Positions 25,540 through 41,093 of a DNA stretch of 64,000 bases are shown in pieces. The stretch lies in contig CAJJDN010000013.1 in NCBI GenBank assembly GCA_905182985.1, positions 483,441 through 547,440 on the forward strand, in the 5' to 3' direction. A model generated the notes under the pieces. That model was given only the letters and a program-made list of their open reading frames with translations, did no database searches and was not told the DNA's origin. Position numbers and translations under genes: made by a program. How positions within the stretch are numbered: position 1 is the stretch's first letter; each line of letters opens with the position of its first letter. Source of the DNA: Paramecium sonneborni (taxonomy: Eukaryota > Ciliophora > Oligohymenophorea > Peniculida > Parameciidae).

Positions 25540-26904
25540 ATCTTAAAAACATTCAAAAATTAATTCCCCTTGCTCATTTTCATATTCTCTGATCCTATCT
25601 TCAGTTTTTAATTCATTTAACTCTAAAGTTTCTGAATTATCTAAGGAAGTATCTTTAGGATGAAACATATGAGCAAATAAATCTAAAACAGTTTTTTTAT
25701 CAATTTCTGCTGCTTCATTTTCTAATTAAATAATCTTTTCTATTTACACCAGTATTAATGACACTGTAATATTCTACAAATTCACTTATTCTATCAATAA
25801 ATCTGCATTCTTCCATCTAATTAGCAAAGTTTTCTTTACTTAAATAAGATAAGCAAATCAGAATGTGCATAAGTACCGATACTTATATTTAATCTTTAAT
25901 AAACTTTAAAAATTACTCCATTACCTAATGTGTAAATTTCGGTTAATGTTCCAAATATTATAATGTATATGGAGTATGAATAATATTAGCTAATGTAGCT
26001 GAAGCAAAAACATGACATAATACATGAATTTAAGTGTTAACTGATTTTTGCATAAGATTAACAATCTATTGAATCATTTCATTATGTACATAAGTTGGGA
26101 TGACAGTTTCTTTAATACTTGCTTTTAATAAAATTGCTAAACAAAATCTCTAAGTAACTGTACCATTTTCTTGTTTTTTTAAGATTTTAATTATCTTTTC
26201 AATAATGATCATATTTCCATTATAAGTTAGATATTCTCTTCTCTCAAAGTGCTACAAATAACACTTATTAAACTAGTAATAGCATGCCTAAGGCTTTAAT
26301 TATTGATATCTATATATGAAAAACTTCATCAGATTTATCAGTAGCTTAAATATTGAATACATCATTTCTAATTAATTTATAAACTAAATTTTTTCTTAAT
26401 TCAGGTGCTATTTATTATTCATAACTCGAAGTGAGAGGAAAACTTCAATCTTCCATCTTAATAGTTTATATAAAGCTTAGTTTTATGTTCATGCATGACT
26501 TATTCAGATATTAATTCGGTGCCTTCTGGTTTTCCTTCGTTAATAATTACTTTATGATAGATTTATGTTAATACAGAATTTATTGATATTTTTTATTAAA
26601 TATCTTTTATTCCTTTTCTAAATTGATTTCTCTTTTAGTTTTAATATTATCATTTTTTAACAATTGAAAGATACTAGGTGCATTATTCCCTGTTTATTTA
26701 ATTATTTATTATTCATTCAACATCTACAATAGTAATTTGATAATTAACATTATTGGTAATCTATTTACTCTTAATTTCTGCTTCAAAGCATTCTAATGTA
26801 TTAGAATAGTGAGAGTATCTTAAATACTCTTTAATGTATTCATTAATTTCATTAGCATCTGGGAGTAATGATTGTTGTCCTTAATTTGAATTCGAAGCTC
26901 TCAT
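25540..26904 (-). pseudogene. decayed ARMC9-like gene (LisH + armadillo)
   Basis: Begins with a good ATG (26904) and a LisH-like motif (NEINEYIKEYLRYSHYSNTL, then ECFEAEI), as in ARMC9, a basal-body/ciliary protein. After about 60 codons the frame meets TGA. Further pieces similar to ARMC9 lie in changing frames: IAPELRKNLVYKLIRNDVFN, then HAITSLISVICSTL one base out of frame (near 26280), then EYLTYNGNMIIIEKIIKIL after another shift (near 26240). The last block, about 26230-25540, is open (VTQRFCLAILLKAS, IIHTPYTLQYLEHQ) with a 28-nt intron near 25745. The ARMC9 segment between LisH and the first armadillo repeats looks too short. No GT-AG pairs that I could find repair the shifts, so this is most likely a dead duplicate. 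Confidence 0.65.
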
Positions 26905-27000
26905 AAACAAATATTCAAACTAAACTTTATGATAAAGATTTCTTTTAAATTAATTGTATATATAGGAATATATTGTATATAAAAAAAAGATATTTATTTT

Positions 27001-31515
<4,515 letters not shown>

Positions 31516-32178
31516 TCAAGTATGTTTGTACAATTTCATATAAAATAATATAATAACACATAACATAATTACTTCTTATACTCTTAATATTTAAGACCAT
31601 ATTTTTTTGATATATTTATTTTTTATGATTCTTTAAAAATCTAAAATAAGTTTTTAAACATAATTAGGTCAAAGATTATGCATTTAAACTACAAAAATAA
31701 ATAAGTAAATGATAACTCTCTCAAAATTGCTTTTATAAAAAAAAAAATCAATTGACATGTTTAAAAATATGAGTGATACTAAATTAAATCTTCAATCATT
31801 TAAACAATTCTACTATAAAAAACTCATTTATTTAATATGAAATATTAATAATTCAATTAAACACTATTTTGTCTATTTTTAGAGAAAAAAGAAATATCTA
31901 CTCCTACTTATGAAAAATACTTTTTAATCTTCTAAATAAATTAAAAATATGATATACCATATACTAAGTTATTTTTCTAAAAGTTATGAATAAAAATATA
32001 AGTTTTCTTTTTAGCATCTTACTTAAATTAAAATTTAAAATTCATAACATTTTCAACGTTCATCTCAGTTCTAAAGGTCTAATTTTTCAAAAGGAAAAAA
32101 TTATTAAGTTATTAAATATTATGTTTAAGAGTTAAACCAAAAAAAAATGTATGTCTTTGTATTTATTTATATTTAATA
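31516..32178. other. A+T-rich intergenic region
   Basis: Roughly 660 bp after the transhydrogenase stop. I see no convincing gene. An alternative upstream first exon of the next gene (ATG near 32126, MFKSQTKKK, with a 49-nt intron) is possible. Confidence 0.4.
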
Positions 32179-32933
32179 ATGATTTATGATATTATAGACA
32201 TTGCACTCAGTTCAACACCATAAAAAGGAAGAGCATCTTAAGCAAATACAACAGCTTCACCTGGAAGTTCAAGTGATTCCTCCTTTGAATCCAAATATAT
32301 ATCTACATTATAAATACCTAGACCATTGTTGAGTTAAGACGAAAAGTTTGAAGCTTCTTTATGTGCATTTGGTATCAGATTCTTATCATGAGACTTTAAA
32401 CTGTTTATGCCGGATGAAGGAAGTGTATTCAACCTAAAATTGCTTATTTAAGAACTCATTGAAATTAAGTATTTATTCAATTGTGATGAAAAACTATTGT
32501 ATTAAAAAATGAATACATTTTATTACAACCTTGATATTATTGAAGAGAATGTATATATTAATTCCTTAGTTCAGATCGTTTATGATGACAGAACTACCCT
32601 AATGTTAAAAAATATACCTAAATACATGAGACCAAGTGATTTAAGAAACCTTTTAAATAAGGACTTCAAGTCTTAATTTGATTTTCTTTATCTCCCCTCT
32701 GATAATAATGTAATTATTAATTAATCAAAAAAGAATGAAGGAAATTTAGGTTATGCATTTGTGAATTTTATTTCCCCTGAAATCGTATTGAAATTTTTCA
32801 AGAAATACAATAATAATAAATGGAGTATAAATGATAAAGTAGACTAAGATATTAATTATAAAAGCAAATTTGTTAACTGAAGTATGCAAAATTACAGGGT
32901 CGAAGAGATTTGATGAACTAAATGGAAGAGTGA
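32179..32933 (+). CDS. Mei2-like RNA-binding protein (C-terminal RRM)
   Basis: ATG at 32179, TGA at 32931-32933; introns of 21 and 26 nt leave 708 bases = 236 codons exactly (235 aa). The N-terminal half is Ser/Thr-rich and disordered (ASPGSSSDSSFESKYIST). The C-terminal half is a Mei2-type RRM: RTTLMLKNIPKYMRPSDLRN (RNP2-like), FDFLYLPSD, NLGYAFVNFISPEIV (RNP1-like), then ICQLKYAKLQGRRDLMNQ, the family-specific tail. Mei2-like proteins bind RNA and in fungi and plants control meiosis; ciliates have many copies, so the role here is only inferred. The 21-nt intron (GTATCAG...ATGAG) removes an in-frame TGA and joins CAF to DFKLFMPDEG. The upstream start is uncertain (see the intergenic entry before it). 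Confidence 0.8.
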
Positions 32934-33242
32934 TTCCAAACGCATTGATATTTTAATCATTTTTGTTTTTGTTTTTCAACTTTTGATATGAAAATTATTA
33001 TCTTCCTTATTTTTTATAGAGATTAAATCATATTTTATAAAAAACATATATTTTAAAAATTTATCGCGTAAATCAAAAGGGTTATGGTATTTTTAATTGT
33101 GAGATTTATTATCCTTGTGTTTTAAGCAGTTTTATTTATGATTTAGGTTTTCAATATAACACCATTGAATAACAAATTATTTATAAATATTTTAGACTTT
33201 TAATGAATTATTATTAGAAATATTATTTATTTATAAATAATT

Positions 33243-33769
33243 ATGTTCAAAAAAGTACTTTAGAATTTTACAAAAAAGAAATTAAAAATAGACAATTATG
33301 GATAAAATCTATAGGATCCATATTCATATCATAAATCTATATAAAAGTTAAAATCTATTGACCCAAAATATGAGTCAATATTATAAGAGCCGCATTTCTA
33401 AAAAGTATATAGTTTACATTATCTCAGCTTGCAAATTATAGAAAGGAATACTTAATCAATTTGAAAAAATGGCCAGATGATAATGAGGTTTTGATTGACA
33501 TTGATAAATTCAATTTTTTTGAATATATTAAATTTCTTTTTAAAAGCAAATTTGATGATTTAGAGGAAAAAGATTAATTCCCTTACAGAGCACTTCAAAT
33601 AATTATAATTTTTATAGTGATAGAAGGTTTAATCAATTTATAGTACTATACTTGCAAAGATGTATATAAGGAATATTAAAAGGAAGAGATAAAACCTCAT
33701 TATAATTATAAAAATTTAGAAAATGAATTAAGATATTCAATATTATTATTTAACAGATCAGTCAATTGA
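33243..33769 (+). CDS. small protein with one hydrophobic segment
   Basis: ATG at 33243, TGA at 33767-33769, one 23-nt intron (GTATATAG...TCTCAG), 168 codons exactly (167 aa). Basic N-terminus (MFKKVLQNFTKKKLKIDNYG), a hydrophilic middle (DPKYESILQEPHFQK, RKEYLINLKKWPDDNEVLID) and one hydrophobic helix near residue 118 (ALQIIIIFIVIEGLINLQ). The basic start and single membrane helix would suit a mitochondrial inner-membrane accessory subunit, but I recognise no family. It is convergent with the BAH-PHD gene (32 bp between stops). Confidence 0.65.
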
Positions 33770-33801
33770 ATAATCATATTATATAAAATCCCAACTAAAT
33801 T

Positions 33802-34495
33802 TCAGTTTTAACATTATGAACATATATATTTATTCAATTTTTTAGCTTAATCTTAATGAAGTCCTATACATTTCAAATGAAACCATTACTGGCACATCTC
33901 GCATAATATATACCTATATAATATAATATGAATACTTCAAATCTGGATTTGCAGGTCTTTAACAGACACAAATCTTTTTCCATTAATCAAAAGAAGGAAA
34001 TAACTTTCCATCAATATATGAGGCTCTCATAAAAAATATATTATCATTTAGTTCTTCGATATGATCGTACTCTTCATAACTTAAAATGATTGCTAATCCT
34101 ATTATTCTTTCAATTTCTATATAATCGAATTAATTAGTCTTAAAAACTTCATTTTCAGATATACAATCTAAGTAATCCTTTTATAAATCCATCAATTCAG
34201 TTTTCCTAGTAAACCACTATACTTTTATAAATGGTATGCAATTATTTTAATTATCCAATAGTTTCACAATCTTAATGAGTTTGGCCACATATACAGATCT
34301 ATTATCACCTCTAATACATAAATTTTGACCAACATGATATATTTAGTTTTCATATTTCAGCTTTTAATAATTTATTCTAAAGTAAAGGATAATGCCCTAA
34401 CCTTGACTTTTTGTTAGTATGTAAAATTCTTATAACCGATTTAAAATCTTTTTTCCTTATAAAATTTTATATTTGGCACTGGAGATTTTAATCAT
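33802..34495 (-). CDS. BAH-PHD chromatin reader
   Basis: ATG at 34495, TGA at 33802, one 22-nt intron (GTATTCAT...TATATAG) that restores the zinc ligands; 224 codons exactly (223 aa). Residues about 55-165 form a BAH domain: IYHVGQNLCIRGDNRSVYVA, KVQWFTRKTELMD, DYLDCISENEVFKTNQFDYI and FFMRASYID. A C-terminal PHD finger follows: ICVCQRPANPDLKYILCEMC, WFHLKCIGL and YICSQC, giving the C4-H-C3 spacing. Such proteins bind modified histone tails in the nucleus. The frame remains open upstream of this ATG, so a longer N-terminus cannot be excluded. Compact BAH-PHD proteins with no other domain are worth noting in a ciliate, where chromatin marks guide genome processing; a link to that process is inference. 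Confidence 0.85.
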
Positions 34496-35510
34496 CCTTA
34501 AGAGTTTAGGTAGAAGAAATCTTTTGTTCCTACGATACTGACATTTGATATCTAAATGAGATTTAAAATATAATTAATCAAATATTTAGTTACTACTAAA
34601 TCTTTATATACTGAGATTAGCATAATATATATAATATTTTTATAATTAAGTGAATTTAAACCTAAAAATAATCAACAATGGTAAATTCAAAATCATTTAA
34701 CTCATAAATCTCATAAGTGGTTATCATTCTTATAAAGAAAAGTATTTTCTAATTTATTTGTTTGATCTAAGCCTATTATGAGAAATAAAATATAAAGTTT
34801 ATGACAATCTAACAAAAATCATCTTATTAATTTGAATCAAAATTAATCATTCTATTATTCATAAATCTAAAAATAAGCAAAATACTTATATTTAAATAAA
34901 ATCACTTAATTTCCATTTTATAACCAAATTTTAATAGATAAAAAAAATTACAGAATTTCTTAAAAGAAATAGAATATTAAAAAATTAAATTTCGAATAGA
35001 AAATTCTAAATGATTGTAATAATTTAATTAAATTATCGCGATATTAGAAAACTTCATTTTGAGATAATAACAAACATAAATCATTATATTTGATTTATGA
35101 GAAAAGTATTTTTTTTTACTTTATTTGTTTGTACTCTAAATTTAAATGATAAATTTCTATTAATCAAAATAACATTCATAATTATAATTTTTGAAATATT
35201 TCAAGTTTCCAATTATTTTTGATGAATCAATTGAAATAATATTAATTCAAATTAAGTAAATGGTAATATATTAGAGAACTAGAATTCTATAAAACAAATA
35301 TTATCATAGAAGAATTTGATTTTTAAAATTATAACTTTTTTTTTTATTAGCATAAAATAGATGACAGAAAATATTATTTTATTTCAAACAAAGGTAAGAA
35401 TTTGAATTTGAATAATAATAATAATAATAATAAAATGAGTAAAACAATAAAGACTTTAGGAAGGAGTATTATAAAATTATTATAAAATATATTAAATACT
35501 TTAACAATAA
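34496..35510. other. A+T-rich upstream region
   Basis: About 1 kb between divergent genes. It contains an (AAT)n run near 35411-35432 and the beginning of the redundant 1.2-kb block. No convincing gene. Confidence 0.4.
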
Positions 35511-36130
35511 ATGCAAAATTTTGAGACTGTAGAGATAATAAATCCAACAGTTGATTATTTAATAACAAAGTGTGGATAAAATCTTTATGAACATTACTTA
35601 AGTGAGAAAGAACCTGGATATAATTGTGGAGTGATAGCTAATTGGCAGTGTGGAGTTGTATAATAGGAATTCTTAGTATGTAAAATAAATAAAAATAAAA
35701 GCCATTTGATCATGGTGAATCTAAATATGCAATTTTGAATAAATGGATCGATGAAGATGAACCTGTAGATAATTATATAAAATTTGTAGCATTTTAAAAC
35801 GATTGACAATATGACTGCAAAGGGAGTGAAAATGATAAAAATATAATAGCCATCAACAGGATAAGAAACATTTGATGATGCTAGATCTTAAAGAAGTTAA
35901 TCTTCTAGATTTTCTAGAGGTTCAATAATGAAGTTTTAAAATTCTGTAAGCAAAATGAAACTTATAAATAAATTGGGTGGTTCTTCTCAATAAATGACAA
36001 CAACACTTTAATCAACCATCTAAGAAGAATATAAACCAAATTTAATAAAAATGCCAGAAACTAAAAAACCTCCTACTCCAGATGCAATAATAGAAAGACT
36101 TCGTGAATAGAGAGAATATTAAGAATTAGA
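34931..36130 (+). repeat. contig-end overlap, copy 1 (1200 bp)
   Basis: Matches 36132-37331 base for base as far as I compared (constant offset 1201). It ends exactly at the single N at 36131, in the middle of a codon series of the C2orf81-like gene. It contains a truncated copy of that gene (35511-36130). Confidence 0.95.
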
Positions 36131-36131
36131 N
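36131..36131. other. assembly join (single N)
   Basis: One N marks the junction of two contigs whose ends overlap by 1200 bp. Confidence 0.9.
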
Positions 36132-37331
36132 TTAATAGATAAAAAAAATTACAGAATTTCTTAAAAGAAATAGAATATTAAAAAATTAAATTTCGAATAG
36201 AAAATTCTAAATGATTGTAATAATTTAATTAAATTATCGCGATATTAGAAAACTTCATTTTGAGATAATAACAAACATAAATCATTATATTTGATTTATG
36301 AGAAAAGTATTTTTTTTTACTTTATTTGTTTGTACTCTAAATTTAAATGATAAATTTCTATTAATCAAAATAACATTCATAATTATAATTTTTGAAATAT
36401 TTCAAGTTTCCAATTATTTTTGATGAATCAATTGAAATAATATTAATTCAAATTAAGTAAATGGTAATATATTAGAGAACTAGAATTCTATAAAACAAAT
36501 ATTATCATAGAAGAATTTGATTTTTAAAATTATAACTTTTTTTTTTATTAGCATAAAATAGATGACAGAAAATATTATTTTATTTCAAACAAAGGTAAGA
36601 ATTTGAATTTGAATAATAATAATAATAATAATAAAATGAGTAAAACAATAAAGACTTTAGGAAGGAGTATTATAAAATTATTATAAAATATATTAAATAC
36701 TTTAACAATAAATGCAAAATTTTGAGACTGTAGAGATAATAAATCCAACAGTTGATTATTTAATAACAAAGTGTGGATAAAATCTTTATGAACATTACTT
36801 AAGTGAGAAAGAACCTGGATATAATTGTGGAGTGATAGCTAATTGGCAGTGTGGAGTTGTATAATAGGAATTCTTAGTATGTAAAATAAATAAAAATAAA
36901 AGCCATTTGATCATGGTGAATCTAAATATGCAATTTTGAATAAATGGATCGATGAAGATGAACCTGTAGATAATTATATAAAATTTGTAGCATTTTAAAA
37001 CGATTGACAATATGACTGCAAAGGGAGTGAAAATGATAAAAATATAATAGCCATCAACAGGATAAGAAACATTTGATGATGCTAGATCTTAAAGAAGTTA
37101 ATCTTCTAGATTTTCTAGAGGTTCAATAATGAAGTTTTAAAATTCTGTAAGCAAAATGAAACTTATAAATAAATTGGGTGGTTCTTCTCAATAAATGACA
37201 ACAACACTTTAATCAACCATCTAAGAAGAATATAAACCAAATTTAATAAAAATGCCAGAAACTAAAAAACCTCCTACTCCAGATGCAATAATAGAAAGAC
37301 TTCGTGAATAGAGAGAATATTAAGAATTAGA
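36132..37331 (+). repeat. contig-end overlap, copy 2 (1200 bp)
   Basis: Second copy of 34931-36130. This copy continues into the rest of the gene, so it is the one to keep. Confidence 0.95.
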
Positions 37332-38387
37332 CAAATAGAAAGAGAACGAAAGAATGCGTAAAATAAAGGAAGATTAAATTGAATAAGAGGAGAAAAAGAA
37401 AGAACAGTTGAAATAATTAAAAAACAAATAATATACATTTGATTATGATGGTTAAGTTGTTTTTCTTACAACAAAGTATATATATATAAAATAAATAGGC
37501 CAATAGATTTATAGATAAATGAAATACTATAGCCAGATACAAAAACTAATTAGCCATAGAAAGTAATGAAAGAGGTAAATTCGTAACCTGAAATTAAACC
37601 AGTTAAAGAAGCATTTGCAAAAGGAGAAGAAGATAATAGAAAATTAGAAAAAGCAGCAGCTGTTGAATATCCAAAATAGCCACCTTTAATTGAAGCTATG
37701 AAGGTTTATTTTAATAATTATTTTAGTCTAAATTAGGTACAAATATTATTTTTGATAATGGATATATAAAAGAAGGAGGGGAATATAAAATTCCTGATAG
37801 AATGAGTAAGAAAGATTATTAAACTTTGGTTTTTGGATTATAATAAAAAAACAAAAAATAATTTGAAGATTAAGAAGATGGAGTTGTTGAAGATATGGAT
37901 ACATATGAATAAAAATTATATGATGCTATTAATCATGAAGGCGATAGAAATATTAAGATTTAAAATGAATAGCATTTTAAATGGATGATGGAAGATGAAG
38001 AAATCAAAAAATCTTATCGATCCTCTTCAGCAGATTCAGCAAATGCAAAGAGCATTTATGAAAGCAAAAAACATTCTAAAAAACATAATAAATAAAAAGA
38101 AAAGGTTAGTCCCAAGAAATTAAAATCTTAATTTGATAGAATTAATGCTTATAAGAATTGTAACGTTTTCTAAACATTTAGATGATGATATGAAAAAGCC
38201 TTAAAATCTTAAAGCTAGTAAATTACATAAAGCTTTGAATGAATTTGATTCCAAATTACAAAGTCCAAAATGGGGTTATACAGAAGATAAAGAAATACCT
38301 CAACCAAATTCAACAATCTATAAATTAAAACATAAATCTGAAAGCCAACCTAAATTACCTGCTCTTAAATAAAAAGGAAGAATTTGA
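36712..38387 (+). CDS. C2orf81-like (DUF4639-type) protein, probably ciliary
   Basis: ATG at 36712 (duplicate start at 35511 in the redundant block), TGA at 38385-38387. Five introns (26, 25, 23, 23, 22 nt) leave 519 codons exactly (518 aa). Near the N-terminus, FLPFDHGESKYAILNKWIDE, then DEP, then IDNMTAKGVKM resembles the C2orf81 block (acidic EDEEP followed by an Asp-x-Trp/Met-Ala-x-Gly motif). The rest is a charged coiled coil (IIERLREQREYQELDKQKEN) and a disordered Lys/Ser-rich tail. The animal family is poorly characterised and expressed in ciliated tissue; the assignment rests on one short block, so treat it as a candidate. It is followed after 35 bp by the phosphatase gene. Confidence 0.7.
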
Positions 38388-38422
38388 GCTTTTTTATTAT
38401 TAAATATATTAACAATTATAGG

Positions 38423-39760
38423 ATGGATAAGGTTTACAGTTTTAAAGCCAAAAATTAGGTTGGTCACATCAAGTAGGTCATAAATCAAGAACAAAAGCTT
38501 CAATTTTACAGTGAAGAAGAAGGAGAAACTACAAAATCTAAAGATAATACTCCTAAAACTAATATAAAGCCTAAAGCAAAAGCACCTATTCAAAATGGAT
38601 ATCAAACTGATGATTCTGATCAAGGTACTCCAAAAAACTAAAAACCATAAACTAAATAATCTTAAGGTACTACTTAATTTTATTTAGCTCCTAAGATGTC
38701 AAGATTCAGCAATCTTGTCAATACTAAGAAAGTTGAAGGGGATGTAGAATAAGAACCAGATTTTAGTGACCAAGATAAAAAACAATAACCAGTATAAGTT
38801 TAATAACAAGAAGGAAATTACAATATCGAAGAACAAGCTTAAAGGATATAATAAAAATTGAGTTAATAGCCCCAACATAATGTAAAGCTAAGCAAAACAA
38901 AGTATTCACATTTAAATCTATTTTAGATAAGCTGTCTCCATGTAAAATCTAAATGTTAATTCTGATAATGAACAAACCAAAAAGAATCAATCTAAAGATA
39001 AGTTGAGTAATCATCCTTTTCGACATCTTATTTTCGGTCCAAATGTCAACGAATAAACATTTAAAAAACATTTAATATTAACTTAGAGAGGTCTTATTTA
39101 TGCTCGAAAATGTCTTAAAGGACCATCTGATAAATTCATTTAATCTAAAAAAATTCAACTTTCAGAGGCTAATCCCAAAAAAGACAAAACTTTAGTACTT
39201 GATCTTGATGAAACCTTAATTCATTCTTGTGCTCCAAGAGAAAATCCTCAAGTGTATGTAACAGCCGTTGGAGATTATGGAGAAGAGGCTAAAGTAATTT
39301 AATAAATAATTATTAGATTGGGGTTAATATTCGCCCATATACAACGCTGTTCTTGTAGTAGTTATCTTAATATTACACTATATACATATATACAGCTTCA
39401 TCTTAAGCTTATGCATCAGCAATCATAAATTATTTAGATCCAACCAAATAATATATTTCTGGTATTATGACTAGAAATAATTGTATGGAAACAAAAAATG
39501 GTTTCTTTATTAAAGACTTAAGACTAATAGGAAATAAAGAATTGAAAGATATTCTTATTGTAGACAATTTAGCTCATTCATTTGGATTTTAAATTGAAAA
39601 TGGTATTCCTATCTTGGAATGGCATTAAGATTAAAATGATTAAGAATTAAAATATTTATTAGATTACTTAATTGAAGCAGTTAAATATCACGATCTTAGA
39701 GAATATAATACAAACAAATTAAAACTGGATGATTTGATTGAATTTCATATCGAAGAGTGA
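38423..39760 (+). CDS. FCP1/SCP-type HAD phosphatase
   Basis: ATG at 38423, TGA at 39758-39760; introns of 25 and 23 nt leave 430 codons exactly (429 aa). The first 240 residues are Gln/Lys-rich and disordered. The catalytic domain has the nucleophile motif TLVLDLDETLIHSCAPREN (DxDxT/V), NIRPYTTLFLQQLSQYY, the second motif IYIYTASSQAYASAI, and KDILIVDNLAHSFGFQIENG with the Asp pair region of motif III. Members dephosphorylate phospho-Ser/Thr, typically the RNA polymerase II CTD (SCP/FCP1) or nuclear-envelope substrates (Dullard/NEM1). No membrane anchor or BRCT domain is present, so it is closest in layout to SCP-type enzymes. Only 35 bp separate it from the preceding gene. Confidence 0.9.
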
Positions 39761-39942
39761 GTTATTTTATTGTTTATTTCATCAAAAAGTTTTAAATAAT
39801 TATTTACTTATAAACTGTATGTAATTATTTAAAAGTTGACATAAATTAGTTGATATGTACAAAAAATTAAAAATAAACATAATGATAAGACTATATTATT
39901 GAAAAATAATATTTTACTTTCAATAAAATTTTGTAATTTTGT

Positions 39943-41060
39943 ATGAACGACTCTGATTCTCAAATTAATAATCCTTTAAGTAATAGCCATGTCTCGAATT
40001 CAGAATAAGAATAATTGATACGTTAAGAAGAATCAGATTGTGAATTCGAATGTTCATAAAACCCAATGCTAACAGAGGAAGATAACAATGAAAAGTCTAT
40101 AGTAATAAATAAGCTTATCTAAAATTCATGTATAATTAATGCTATTTAAGAATCTTCTAATCAAAGAAATAAGAAAAGTTAGTTAGGATCCTTTTTAACT
40201 TCTTAATAATTAGAATCATAATAATACAAAATATCTGTTTAGTATGTAGATTCGAATATTGGTAATCCTTTGTGTTCAGGAGAAGAAGAAACATAAGAAA
40301 ATTTGAGGAACATGAAGGAAAAACTTCAATAAATGGAAATAAAATTTGAAAATTAAGCAAATGAAATCAAAGAAATTCAAAGTAATAAATTATTAAAAAT
40401 TCAGACAATTTTAATAAAACAAAAGAAGAATTAGAATAATTGAAATATGAAAATGAAGAGTATAAAAAAGAAAACATTTAAATAAGATAATAGATGCAGA
40501 AATAACAAAGTGAAATTTAAAAAATCTAAAATTTGTTATCATTAATGCTCTAGGAGAGATAATTAAATCGTTATGATCATCATATTTCAAGTTAGAATAA
40601 AAGATCCAAAACAACAGTTGAATTAAGCAAAGATATGATTAATAGTTAAGAAGATCAACAAAAAAAAAACCAAAAGTAAACTAATAGTAATGGATCTCCA
40701 ATAAAATCAAGTGATACTTCATTATCCTAATAATAAACTGCTTTTCTTATAAATAGTTCGAAAAGTTATTATCATAAACCATATACAACTCAAGTTTAAT
40801 TATTTAATACAAATCAATTAGCTGCTCTTCTCAAATTACGTAACTATATATTTTTAATTGAAAGCTCTGAATCGGAAAGAGGAGGAAAGAAAAGATTTGT
40901 AATAGAAATTAATTGGAAAAGACTTTAATTATTTATTTCATAAGCCAATAAAGTCTAGTTGTAATATTTAATTAAGATTATAGCTATAAATCTGAACCAA
41001 GCAAAAGGCTAAGGAATACCATCATCTTATTCATTCATAAACACATCCCTGATAAAATGA
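39943..41060 (+). CDS. coiled-coil protein, unknown function
   Basis: ATG at 39943; one 23-nt intron (GTAATAA...ATTCAG, near 40382-40404); TGA at 41058-41060; 364 aa if no other intron. Acidic, Ser/Asn-rich N-terminus, then a coiled coil (LRNMKEKLQQMEIKFENQAN, KEELEQLKYENEEYKKENIQ) and a basic Ser-rich tail. The last 60 residues are uncertain: a segment GTAACTATATA...GAAAG near 40834 could be a 25-nt intron and would change the frame of the end. The gene converges on SKI2, leaving only 33 bp between stops. Confidence 0.65.
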
Positions 41061-41093
41061 AGTTTATTTTAAAATACTATTTATTATATATGT

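Noticed and set aside
35411..35432. (AAT)n tract as a regulatory or CRISPR-like repeat
   Set aside because: A simple triplet repeat in A+T-rich DNA; no spaced repeats of any kind were found in the window.
35374..37010. Minus-strand standard-code ORFs of 64 and 71 aa occurring twice
   Set aside because: They lie antisense to the C2orf81-like gene and its upstream region, are A+T-composition ORFs, and appear twice only because of the contig overlap.
34931..37331. Recent tandem gene duplication
   Set aside because: The copies are identical and the break coincides with an N and with truncation of one copy mid-gene; an assembly overlap explains it better.
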